Source: Dipteris shenzhenensis (taxonomy: Eukaryota; Polypodiophyta; Polypodiopsida; Gleicheniales). From it: a DNA stretch of 64,000 nt. Below, one piece after another: positions 23,401-34,145 of the stretch; the first letter of the stretch is position 1; every line of letters starts with the position of its first letter. The DNA lies in the NCBI GenBank assembly GCA_047967505.1, contig CM106540.1; one strand, 5' to 3'. The notes below the pieces were generated by a model. It was not told where the DNA came from and did no database searches. It saw only the letters and a program-made list of their open reading frames with translations. The position numbers were made by a program, and so were the translations under genes.

Positions 23401-24834
23401 GGTTTACAAAGTAAAGCACAATGCTGATGGGTCTGTTAGCAGGTACAAGGCAAGATTGGTTGCCAAAGGTTTTGCACAGACATATGGAATTGACTATGAG
23501 GAAACTTTCAGCCCAGTTGCAAGGATGGCAACCGTGAGAGCAGTAAATGCTATGGCTGCTGCAAAGGGATGGTCTTTGCATCAGATGGATGTGAAAAATG
23601 CCTTCTTGCATGGTGATTTGCAGGAAGAGGTTTATATGATGCAGCCAGAAGGTTATGAGGATAACTCACACCCCGATTTTGTATGCAGGTTGTGCAAAGC
23701 CTTGTATGGCTTAAAACAGGCACCGAGGGCATGGTCAGACAAGATAGGGCAATATCTTGTCACTATTGGATTTCAGATTTTTCACTTTATGTGAAAAGGA
23801 GAAACAGAGGGATTGTGCTTGTAGTCATCTATGTTGATGACTTGATTATAACAGGTGATAGTGATGCAGACATTAATGAAGTGAAGCTGCTGTTGAAGCA
23901 GAAATTTGAGATGAAGGATTTGGGAGAGCTGCGTTACTTCTTGGGCATTGAGGTTATTAGATCCTCGAGTGGGATATGGCTGTTGCAAAGGCAATACGGT
24001 TTGGACATGCTGTCCAAATATGGGATGACAGGCTGTAAGCCTATCTCTGTTCCATTGGAGCAGAATGTGAAGCTCAATGCAGAGTCAGGTGAGCTTCTTG
24101 AAGATATTATTATGTACAGGCGCATAGTAGGTAGCTTGATTTACATGACTATAACCAGACCAGATTTGAGCTATGCTGTGGGGCTGGTGAGTCAGTTTAT
24201 GCAGGCACCGAGGAAGCCACATTTGGATGCGGCTAGGCGCATACTGCGGTATGTGAAGTCCACATTGCATTATGGACTATTTTATGAAGCTGGGTGTGCA
24301 TTATAGGTACATGGATACATCGATGCTGATTGGGCTGGTAGTGTCTCAGACAGGAGATCTACTAGTGGTTTTATGTTTTCCCTTGGGAGTGGTGCCATCA
24401 GTTGGAGCAGCAAGAAGCAGCCAACAGTTGCCTTGTCGAGCACAGAGGCTGAGTACAGGGGTGCAGCAATGGCTGCATGTGAGGTAGCTTGGTTACGGAA
24501 GCTACTTGCAGATATGGGACAGTCAATTCATGCAGCAGTTGTCATTCATTGTGACAACATTAGCAGCATCATGCTTGCTAATAACCCAGTTTATCATGCT
24601 AGAACGAAGCACATTGAGGTGCATTATCACTTTGTGAGAGAGAAGGTTCTAGCTGGTGAGATTGATCTTGTCTATGTCAGCACTGAGGAGCAGGTGGCTG
24701 ATATTTTTATGAAGGCATTGGGTACCGAGAAGCTTCGCAGATTTAGGAGCTTGCTTGGTGTACATGAGATGGATTTGAGCTTGAGGGGGAGTGTTGAGAT
24801 ATCAAGCTCTACCCCCGATATATCTCCTGGATGA
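20492..24834 (+). pseudogene. copia gag-pol polyprotein
   Basis: One frame starts MSENLSTIVSEKLDKNNFQAW at 20,492. Gag (UBN2-type) is followed by a GRGRGRGR tract and knuckle CYYCGKPGHKENTC. Protease DSGASNHM lies near 21,510, then GAG-pre-integrase (WHKRIGQV) and integrase with HSDVW, RSDGGGEY and AERKN. RT shows [19 protein letters not shown] and YVDD (about 23,833), followed by RNase H with STEAEYRGA and DNISS. Lesions are TAG at 21,281, 22,394 and 24,304, and a roughly 10-bp deletion near 23,780 evident against the second copia copy. Each TAG fits Gln. The frame closes with TGA inside the 3' LTR. It encodes the particle and replication enzymes of the element. Confidence 0.93.
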
Positions 24835-25089
24835 CTATCATTTATGTCACCATCTATGATAGTTGTACTCGTGGTGTAGTTAGACTACCACGTATGTTTT
24901 TGGTTTGGGTTCACATATGAACCACGTATTCTAGGGTTTGACATATAGGGTATTTCCCTCTTCTATTGTATGGTTGTTGTGTGCAAAAGTGAAGAGAGAC
25001 TTCACCCTCCAACCTTGTGTCCTCTCTCTTTTGTGTGTTGTGAAGAAAGCTGAACTTGAGTCTCCTATCTCTCTCCCTTATTCTTTACA
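24792..25089 (+). repeat. copia 3' LTR
   Basis: 298 bp, preceded by polypurine tract TTGAGGGGGAG and followed by target duplication AGGAT. Confidence 0.95.
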
Positions 25090-26715
25090 AGGATGGGGCG
25101 TCAGGAGCATCAGACTGCAGGTGTTCGGCGTCGACACGAGGCACCAGAGTTGCACACTATCCCTGCACCTGCATTGCGAGCTGTTGGAGGACGGATTAGA
25201 AGGGATGTTCATTCAATGGCATCATCCTTGCACCACATGGTCTCTGCCCTATCGAGATCACTTTCGATTCCACCTCCCCCACCTCGATCATCGATGGAGC
25301 CTCCCACATCTACACTACCTCCCACATCTACACCGCCTCAGTACGAGTTGGAGACTCGAGACGCACAGATTGCAGAGTTGGAGGCATTGTTGGCCGAGTC
25401 TAGGGACAAGGTTAGTTATTCTAATTATTTTAGTTTATTTTTTTGTAGCGTGTTTTGAACTGAAGTTCTTTTGTTAATTCTCACCATGTACGCAACATGT
25501 TTGCATTGTAGGCACATCTATTGCGATAGGATATGGAGTCTCGTGTACGACTGTTGGAGGCAAATTTGGAGGAGTAGAGGATTCGAACACACATAGCATA
25601 CCATCGTGCGGAGCACTATATTTTGTAGTTGAGACATATTAGTCGTGATCCATCTCGCCATAGGATCAACCCCAGCATGGCCCTATACCCCACTCCTCCT
25701 ATAGATGTGCTGACTAGGACACCCATAGATGCAACAGTCATAGCCAGGCTTCCTACTGCCACTTGCATCTTTTGCCATGAGGAGTTTGACATTGTAGGGT
25801 GGTTTGGACTAGAGTGCGGCCACATCGCACATCTCCATTGCATGACCCGCCACATGGTGGCACGATCAGTGTGCCCTGTATGCTTTGCTGACATTGATGT
25901 GGCCACATACACAGGACTAGGCATGGATGATCTGTATCCTGGTCATCGTCAGGCCATTGATCCATTCGCCCACATGGTCTTGATAGAGCACTATAGGGAC
26001 GAGGCGTAGAGAACTTTGCTGATGCAGGAGGGTGCTAATACATCCGTGGTTGCAGCATGTGTTCCACGACACTTCTCATATGGTGATTTTATGCCAGGTG
26101 ACGAGGCACGAGTAGAGGAGGCACGTCGTATTGAGTGAGAGGAGGAGCTGCAGACATCATTGCAGCAGTGGGTGGAGCAGCAGCTTGGGCGGGGCCGAGA
26201 CCAGTGTCTTCTACATGTAGAGACGATTACTCATGCTGGATTTGAGGCACGAGTATTCACAAATGCACGACTATGGGAGCTGAGACACGCATACATAGAG
26301 GAGGTGAGGGAGACAGAGATGGCAGTGGTGGCTCGTGCAGCATGCCCTCCTCTTCATCAGGATGAGGCTGGCCCATCTCATGTAGGAGATGAGGCTGGCC
26401 CATCTGATCCGGCTTTGCCTGAGGGCACACAGCAGATGGTTGGGCAATGGGTCATATAGGAGCCACGGCAGAGGATGACTAGAGGATCATATGTGGAGTT
26501 ATCAGATTCTAATTCAGGATGATTGTTTAGGCTTCACACATTTCTTGTTTAGGGATGCACTTCTGCACGATGATGATGATGATGTACACATTCATTTTGG
26601 TACTTTCATGATATTGTTCTTACTTTTATGATGTATGAGCATTTTTGTACTTTCATGATGTTCTTCACACTTTGTTTATCTCAGTTTATAGTTTGTTCAA
26701 ATCTAACATAAACAT

Positions 26716-26848
26716 TTAAAATTAGGAGTATGATTTTGAATTTCGAATATCTCAATTCACACATCTAATACATAAGGTATTTAAAAAAGAATGCCATGTG
26801 AAGTAATTGTAAACATTAAGCATTGAAAAAGTGTTCAAGTATAAGGTC

Positions 26849-26888
<40 letters not shown>

Positions 26889-27113
26889 GCTATGAACTTT
26901 ATCATTTTGAATATCATATTGAATTTTGTATATATCAATGCTTGTAATTATTACACTAGACGTAAGAGCCGTGCGAAGTTTCATCCCCATGTGCGTATTT
27001 AAAATTAACAGTATGATTTTGAATTTCAGATATCTCAATTCACACATCTAATACATAAGGTATTTTAAAAATAATGCCGTGTGTCGTAATTGTAAACATT
27101 AAGCATTGAAAAG
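26716..27113. repeat. direct repeat pair of about 117 bp
   Basis: 26,716-26,832 and 26,996-27,113 share ATTTAAAATTA, GTATGATTTTGAATTTC, CACATCTAATACATAAGGTA and TAAACATTAAGCATTGAAAA. They are separated by a TC microsatellite and a short unrelated spacer. Confidence 0.85.
26846..26886. repeat. (TC)n microsatellite
   Basis: About 20 TC dinucleotides with one TA interruption. Confidence 0.95.
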
Positions 27114-28706
27114 GTGCTTGCAAAAATGTACGCATTAAATCTTCCACATGGCGCATACCAAATCAGTTGGAGACCAAAGCTTGCATGGATGTACGTCTAG
27201 GGTAGCCTAAGAGTCGTGTGAAGTTTCATCCCCAACAAGGTTTAGGATTTAGGGTTTAGGGTTTAGTCGTGCTAGTAGGAATTGTAAATATGTACGCATT
27301 ATACCTTCTACGTGGCGCAAGCGAATTAAATTGGAGACCAAATCTTGCATGGATGTATGTTTAGGGTAGCCTAAGAGCCGTGTGAAGTTTCATCCCCAAC
27401 AGGGTTTAGGTTTAGGGTTTAGGGTTCAAGGTTTAGGGTTTAGTTGTGCTAGTAGGGATTATAAAAATGTATGCATTATACCTTCCACGTGGTGCATACC
27501 AAATCAGTTGGACACCAAATATTGCATGGATGTACGTCTAGAGTAGCCTAAGAGCCGTGTGAAGTTTCATCCCCAACAGGGTTTAGGATTTAGGGTTTAG
27601 GGTTTAGTCGTGCTAGTAGGGATTGTAAAAATGTATGCATTATACCATCTACGTGGCACAAACCAAATCAGTTGGACACCAAATCTTGCATGGATGTACG
27701 TCTAGGTAGCCTAAGAGCTGTGTGAAGTTTCATCCCCAATAGGGTTTAGGGTTTAGGGTTTAGTCGTGCTAGTAGGGATTGTAAAAATGTATGCATTATA
27801 CCTTCCACGTGGTGCATACCAAATCAATTGGAGACCAAATGTTGTGTGGATGTACATCTAGGGTAGCCTAAGAGCTATGTGAAGTTTCATCCCCAACAGG
27901 GTTTAGGATTTAGGGTTTAGTCGTGCTAGTAGGGATTGTAAAAATGTACGCACTATAACTTCCACGTGGCGCATACCAAATTAGACACCAAATCTTGGGT
28001 GGAGGGTTTAGGATTTAGGGTTTAGTCGTGCTAGTAGGGATTGTAAAAATGTACGCACTATACCTTCCACGTGGCGCATACCAAATTAGACACCAAATCT
28101 TGCGTGGATGTACATCTAGGATAGTCTAAGAACCATGTGAAGTTTCATCCCCAACAGATAAGTCCATGTGCATCTTTCATTAGTACGTGCGCCATTTTTC
28201 ATACATAGTTGTGCTAGTAGGGATTGTAAAAATGTACGCATTATACCTTCCATGTGGCACATACCAAATCAGTTGGACACCAAATCTCATTAGTACGTGC
28301 ACATATCTTTGCCGCAGTCGTGCTAGTAGGGATTGTAAAAATGTACGCATTGTACCTTCCACGTGGCGCATACCAAATCAGTTCGAGACCAAATCTCGCA
28401 TGGATGTATGTCTAGGGTGGCCTAAGAGTCGTGCAAAGTTTCATCCCCAACAGATAAGTCCACACGCGTATTTTGTTAGTACATGCGCCATAGCTTTGCC
28501 ACAGTCGTGCTAGTAGGGATTGTAAAAATGTACGCATTATACCTTCCATGTGGCGCATACCAAATTATTTGGAGACCAAACCTTGCATGTATTTGGATGT
28601 ATGTCTAGGGTGACCTAAGAGTTGGATGTATGTCTAGGGTGACCTAAGAGTTGTGCAAAGTTTCATCCCCAACAGAACTGTCCACATGCGTATTTCATTG
28701 GTACGT
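27114..28706. repeat. tandem repeat with embedded telomere-type motifs
   Basis: About nine units, mostly 105-190 bp, each with GTGCTAGTAGGGATTGTAAA, TACCTTCCACGTGGCGCATA, a GGAGACCAAATCTTGCATGG-like stretch and GAAGTTTCATCCCCAACAG. In the first six units this is followed by one to four TTTAGGG or TTTAGGA motifs; later units have AGATAAGTCCA instead. Unit starts (GTGCTAG) lie near 27,269, 27,446, 27,610, 27,766, 27,923, 28,028, 28,211, 28,320 and 28,507. The array continues at 38,570 beyond the gypsy insertion. Confidence 0.9.
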
Positions 28707-29697
28707 TGTTATGGATAAAATTGTCTAAGGAAAAAGGCATTAATATGTATGTGTGTTTGTATATGTGGCAATAGTATAATAAAATATGGTGTGCATAGGG
28801 CCCAAGGTTGAGGTGGCAGGGCATGACCATGTGCCACCCTTCCATGTAAGAGGACCCATAAGGTGTGTTGTACATAATCCATGATAGTAATATTATAAAA
28901 TGCAAGGTGGCATGGCTCCTCCATGTGCCACCCCTCCACCTAGGATGCATTAAGTGAGATATGGCTCAAAGTCCATGGGAGAAGCAATATAAAATGGGTG
29001 GAGATGGCTATTATATTCAGTTATTGCCTCCATATGGGATAGGCCCATGTGGGGGAGGTATAGAAGGACAAAGAGAGCTAGTTAAATAATGGGGAAAGTA
29101 GGATGAGGTGGCAAGATTCCTTGTGCCAACCCTCCACTTGTCCTCCTAGAGGTTTGAACATATTATAAAATTGGAAAGAGACCAAGGGGGTATCATAGAC
29201 TTGAGATATGGGGCTTGATTTATGTGGAAAATTGAGGCAAAGGGTTGTCGCACACAATTGAGAGTGCGTACCCACCTAGCCCACATGGGAGACTTTTCCA
29301 CTCACACCATGCATGTGGGAGGATACATTAATGTGGAGAGACCCCCTCTTTTGGCTATAAAAGGAAGGGGCTATTCCTTGATGAGACACGCTCATTCTTG
29401 TAAAGCCACCTAGCTAGTATTTTGATATTTCCCTCTCATCCCTTCTTTCCAATAAAGTATGGATCACTTCCCTTGATGTCTACATCTCAACATTCCTCTT
29501 CCTATCATGTACATGCTTCTCTTCCCCCTCTCCCTTTCCCCTTGTGTCATAGTCTCCCTTTTCCTTCCCTCCATTTCTAATTCCTTTTTCACCCCTATGA
29601 CATTCCTTTGCCGTCATGATCTCCTCTTCTCTATAGCCTTTGAGCGTCGCCATACTTAGCCTCTAGCCTCTGCTCTCGATTACTTTTCCAGCTAAAA
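28707..29697 (+). repeat. gypsy 5' LTR
   Basis: 991 bp. It includes a promoter-like CTATAAAAGG near 29,355, about 30 bp before a probable transcription start, and polyadenylation-like CCAATAAAGT near 29,450. The last 200 bp also belong to a 481-bp tandem unit. Confidence 0.92.
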
Positions 29698-30930
29698 GTT
29701 TTGGTGTGGTTGCTGGGATACGAATCTCCACGGCTGGTAGCGAATCTTCTATTCGTACGGGTTACATCAACAAAACTATACCATCTATGCTCTTTCTAAG
29801 CTACTGCGCGTGCATTCGATTCGTGCGTCTCCTGCGCGACAGTTCTCTAGACTGTTGCGACTTCTGGTTGTGGAAAATTTTCTGCGCTTCAGTTCTCTGG
29901 ACTGCTGCGACTTCTGGTTGCGGACAGTTTTTCTGCACGACAGTTCTCTGGACTGCTCTGGTCACGGACAACATTCCTCTTCCTATCATGTACATGCTTC
30001 TCTTCCCCCTCTCCCTTTTCCCTTGTGTCATAGTCTCCCTTTTCCTTCCCTCCATTTCTAATTCCTTTTTCACCCCTATGACATTCCTTTGCCCTCATGA
30101 TCTCCTCTTCTCTATGGCCTTTGAGCGTCGCCATACTTAGCCTCTAGCCTCTGGTCTCGATTACTTTTCCAGCTAAAAGTTTTGGTGTGGCTGCTGGGAT
30201 ATGAATCTCCAAGGCTGGTGGCAAAGCTTCTATTTGTACGGGTTACATCAGCAAAACTATACCATCTGTTCTCTTTCTAAGCTATTGCGCGTGCATTCGA
30301 TTCGTGCGTCTCCTGCGCGACAGTTCTGTGGACTGTTGTGACTTCTAGTTGCGGACAGTTTTCTGCGCTTTAGTTCTCTGGACTGCTGCGACTTCTGGTT
30401 GCGGATAGTTTTTCTGCGCGACCATTCTCTGGACTGCTCTGGTCGCAGACAACATTCCTCTTCCTATCATGTACATGCTTCTCTTCCCCCTCTCCCTTTC
30501 CCCTTGTGTCATAGTCTCCCTTTTCCTTCCCTCCATTTCTAATTCCTTTTTCACCCCTATGACATTCCTTCGCCCTCATGATCTCCTCTTCTCTATGGCC
30601 TTTGAGCGTCGCCATACTTAGCCTCTAGCCTCTGCTCTCGATTACTTTTCCAGCTAAAAGTTTTGGTGTGGTTGCTGGGATACGAATCTCCACGGCTGGT
30701 GGCAAATCTTCTATTCGTACGGGTTACATCAACAAAACTATACCATCTGTGCTCTTTCTAAGCTACTGCGCGTGCATTCGATTCGTGCGTCTCCTCCTGC
30801 GTGACAGTTCTCTGGACTGTTGCGACTTCTAGTTGCAGACAGTTTTGTGCGCTTCAGTTCTCTGGACTGCTGCGACTTCTGGTTGCGGATAGTTCTCTGG
30901 ACTGCTCTGGTCGCGGACTGTTTCCTGAGC
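29490..30930 (+). repeat. three tandem 481-bp units of LTR end, primer site and leader
   Basis: Units start ACATTCCTCTTCCTATCATG at 29,490, 29,971 and 30,452. Each contains the LTR end (TTTTCCAGCTAAAA), the primer-site-like TTGGTGTGG(T/C)TGCTGGGAT (29,701, 30,182, 30,663) and the leader with three TTCTCTGGACTG repeats. The third is truncated near 30,930. The 3' LTR has only the single LTR portion, so the triplication belongs to the 5' leader. Confidence 0.92.
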
Positions 30931-31248
30931 CCCTGCAAAAGAGTAACAGCAGATCCCGTGCCCCCCCCTATCTCTCCTCTTCTTCTTCTTCTCTTTCTCT
31001 TTCTCTTCTCCTTCTCCTCTCCTCTCCTCTCTTTTTATTAAAGAGTAGGATTGGAACCCAAGACCTCCCCCTTCACAAAAGAAAGTCTTATCATTGGGCC
31101 AACAAGTTGGAAGTGGTAAAAATGTAATTATTTTTATTCATATATTGAAATTGTGGGAGCTGTAACTCTCTAACCATAAGGAGTTTGCTCTTGCTGTAAA
31201 AAGCAAAAATATTTCATTTTATGTGCTCTATCCACATCTCTTTCTAGA

Positions 31249-32549
31249 TTGCCAATTCAGAACTTCTCCAAGCTCACTTCACGAACGCACGCCTCACGAG
31301 AAGGGTGGACATTTATGTCACTTCTCGACGTGTTTAAGGAATTGGTGCCTATTCCTCCGCACCTTAGGGCTACCAATGCACAAGATGTCTTCCTTGATCT
31401 TCATGTCGACCTTCAACGGCTGATTGTCCAGTGCATTATTGATGGTGATGACGGGTGGAATGACACACCGTGGATGATTCATGGTGACGAACTACTGATA
31501 CGCTGGGAGGATTTTGACTTTACTTCTACTCATTGTGCGGTGATCGAACTACTTGCTGCTTTAGAGGTAATTAAAACAGTTTCCTTCTTCGAAGGGTGGG
31601 ATGCTCCCCAAGCTTGGGGGGAGATTTGGTGCATCTGCTTGTTGATTCCTGTGGAAAAGCTCGTCCTGAATGGTTTATTCACAATCTCATTACAAAGGTT
31701 TCTAGGCCTTGTCTATGGTTGGTAATGTTTCGACCAAGGAATCCATTTGTACCTAATTAGCCTTTTGTGCCTCATTTTGAGCTTCAAATTGTAATTCTTT
31801 TTGGGCTTAAGATAAACTATCAACAAAGAATTGCAAGTTTATTTGGTGCTGAACGTTTGGCTCAAGTGTTGAATTCTCCCCACCCTCTCCTCCTACCTAT
31901 CTTGGACTACCAAGAAACTTGGGATGTCCGAATTCTAGTCTTGGTGTGATGACATCTTGGATTCTTCAATTTGATGGAGCTTACAAACCTTCGACCAAGG
32001 CGGCTGGTGTGGGTGTGAAGCTCACTTCACCGGGTGGTGAGGAGTTTTGTTACAGCAAGTCTTCGCCCGCAAGTACTTGCAATCAAGCTGACTACTCGGC
32101 GCTCATTTTTGGGCTACAAAAGGCACAAGAACATCATGCCAAGCAATTGGAGGTGCAAGGAGATTCTCAACTAGTGTGTGAACAAGTTAGTGGAAGGTGG
32201 AAGGTGCGGAGCAAAGGCTTGGTTCCACGACATCAACAAGCCTTGGAACTTTGCAACCAATTTGAAGAGGTAAAAATTTAGCATATCCCTCGAGCTCGAA
32301 ATCTTGTTGCTGATTTCTTGGCACGTGAAGCTTGTATTTCAATCACGCATGATGCAAGTGGAAGCGCCACCCCAACAAAGCCGCAAGCCACGAAGGAGGG
32401 TGATCGTTTGTAAGGAATGCAAAGGTTGTGGTCATCATGAAACTAAGTGTTGGGCGTACTTGATACGAGTTCACCGACTTCGGAATATCATCAGGAGGGT
32501 TCTCAAGGACATTGCTCAAAAGAAGGATGCTAGACCGCACACCCCTTGA
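31249..32549 (+). pseudogene. extra pre-gag region: RNase H-like domain plus CCHC knuckle
   Basis: Lies between leader and gag. 31,249-31,725 encodes an unknown domain with WNDTPWMIHGDELLIRW. 31,919-32,340 encodes an RNase H-like fold: LQFDGAYKPS (first Asp), NQADYSALIFGL (usually Glu, here Asp), VQGDSQLV (Asp), and after a TAG at 32,279 HIPRARNLVADFLA (His, last Asp). A shifted frame then gives CKECKGCGHHETKC, an exact CX2CX4HX4C knuckle. Tat-lineage elements are known to carry a second, archaeal-like RNase H, and Ogre elements have an ORF before gag. RNase H in this position is unusual. The region is frameshifted and probably inactive as it stands. Confidence 0.72.
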
Positions 32550-32906
32550 AGAAATAGCATGGCGACTACAGGAATCGGAAGAAGCTGAAGGTGATGTGCA
32601 GGCTCTCCAGCTGTTGACATTTGTCATGGCATTCTTGTTTGCCTTGATGAACAACCTCATGCAACGCCGTGCCTCTAACCCTCGCTTGTAATGATCGATG
32701 TGATATCATGAGGATTGGTCCTTTTAAGATTGTCTATGTGCTATTCTATGCTAAAGATTCTTCTCGTGTAATATTTCACACTACACCAGTCACACCCTAC
32801 CCTGCCTATGTGTGCTTTTTGGATGTATCTTCACCCGATTTTCAGTTCAAGCTTCCTCTTACTATTGTTCGTCCATAGATAAGCCCCTCTTTTCCATCTT
32901 CCAAGC

Positions 32907-34145
32907 ATGGCTAACATTCCCGTGTTTTGTGGATGGGTAGAAGAAAATCCAAATGAGTACCTTGTGGCTTTCAAGCACCGTTGTGTTTCTCTCAACTTTC
33001 TTACTGAAGACAGATGGCTATTGGTTCTCCCCACATTTCTAGAAGGTTTGGCTCAAGTGTGGTATGAGAAGCAAGCCGAAGATGTTCGCCAAAGCTGGCC
33101 AAGGTTGATAGCATCAATGATTGAGTATTTCGGCAAAGAAGAGGAGCCGGAGAATGTGTACCTGCAGGTGGCAAATTTGAAGCAGTCAGAAGGTGAGACG
33201 GCGCGTCGATATGTGGATCGAGCGATCGTGCTCCTAGACCGTTTGATTGCCACATAGGAGGACAATGCCGGGTTTCGAGCTGGAATGACTCTGCATGTGC
33301 TGGGCTACCTTGTAGCAGGAGCGAGTGATGAATTCCGCCTCAAGCTTAAATGGGAGAATCCAGAAACTATGGTGCTAGCACATGAGATTGCTCAAAAGTT
33401 TGATAAAGTTCAGTCTGACCCCGCCTCAAAGAAGATGATTGTCCCTCCGCATCCCCCTCCATTCCTGCAACAACAACCTGGGGGGTCTAACTCAGGGGCA
33501 TACCCCCACCCCTCATCAGGGATGTATCCACCGCTTCCACCTCAAATGTATGGTCCTCCCTTAGATGCTTACCCTCAACAAGGTGGATATCCTCATCCTC
33601 CGCCTCGAAGATTTCCCCAGCCTCGCCCACGAGCTCCCCTCCTCTCTACTCCCGTGGCCCCTCCAACTAAAGAGCCCCCCCCTGCAACAGAACCTGGAGT
33701 CAATGACCTAGCCAAGGCCCTGAATGATCTTCGGCTTGAGATGGTGGGCATCAGAAATCAAGCCAACCGCCCTCCAAGAGATCGTGCTAATGTTGTATGC
33801 TACGAGTGCCACCAGAAGGGTCATTATCGCACAGAATGCCCCAATATTCCAAGGGTGAATCTTCTAAGTGAGTCGGGCACTGAGGATTCTGATGTGGAGA
33901 TCCTTGATCTCGGGAAAAGAACTCGTGCTACCTCGGACCCCTCTCCAACGGGCCGCCCCAGGAAGAAGGTGTCCTTCTCAGAGCCCTCAGATGCTGAGAT
34001 GGCAGACCCACCAACAGAGAAGACTAAAAGATCTCGCAGGAGTAAGTGGTCACCGTCGGATTTTCCCATCGGCTCAGGGCAAGAGGACTATTCGGTCGTT
34101 CAGGACCTTGCTCATCGGTCTTTGAGCATCACACCCCTCAACTAA
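32907..34145 (+). pseudogene. gypsy gag
   Basis: Starts MANIPVFCGWVEENPNEYL. A retrotransposon gag core (WYEKQAEDVRQSWP, YLQVANLKQSEGE) is interrupted by TAG at 33,255-33,257 and continues in the same frame from 33,258. A proline-rich spacer and knuckle CYECHQKGHYRTEC (about 33,799) follow, then a basic RSRRSKW segment and TAA at 34,143. It forms the particle and packages RNA. Pol begins in another frame and overlaps this end by about 100 bp. Confidence 0.88.

Larger units (their letters stand above)
19615..25089 (+). mobile_element. copia-type LTR retrotransposon, nearly full length
   Basis: TG...CA-ended LTRs of 300 and 298 bp flank a gag-pol interior, with AGGAT target duplications at 19,610-19,614 and 25,090-25,094. 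The primer site TGGTATCAGAGCC starts at 19,915 and a TTGAGGGGGAG polypurine tract ends at 24,791. The LTRs differ by about three substitutions and one TG indel, so insertion is recent. It lies within the coding exon of the RING gene in the same orientation. Confidence 0.96.
16506..26522 (+). pseudogene. RING-finger protein gene, interrupted by a copia element
   Basis: Proposed exons are 16,506-16,531 (MDGGAGES then donor GTAAGG), 19,094-19,614 joined across the copia element to 25,090-25,410, and 25,512-26,522. The splice junctions keep frame, and removal of the element plus one AGGAT copy joins HGR to MGRQEHQ in frame. The protein has a helical N-terminus, a conserved-looking ALEDMFWDGH segment, a proline-rich spacer, a coiled coil (AQIAELEALLAESRDK) and a RING domain at about 25,766-25,890. 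The RING order is CIFC, CGHIAHLHC, CPVC, typical of E3 ubiquitin ligases. A frameshift near 19,230, TAG codons at 19,349, 25,527, 25,575, 25,626, 26,007 and 26,457 and a TGA at 26,136 imply inactivation or unusual decoding. The frame ends in TGA at 26,520. Confidence 0.62.

Noticed and set aside
27236-28025. Chromosome end (true telomere)
   Set aside because: TTTAGGG motifs come in runs of only one to four within a longer unit, with other sequence on both sides.
28663-29275. Minus-strand frames in the gypsy LTRs (also at 37,508-38,200)
   Set aside because: Identical in both LTRs and opposite to the element; incidental frames.
29810-30938. Small frames in the 481-bp leader repeats
   Set aside because: They repeat with the leader triplication and have no recognisable domain.
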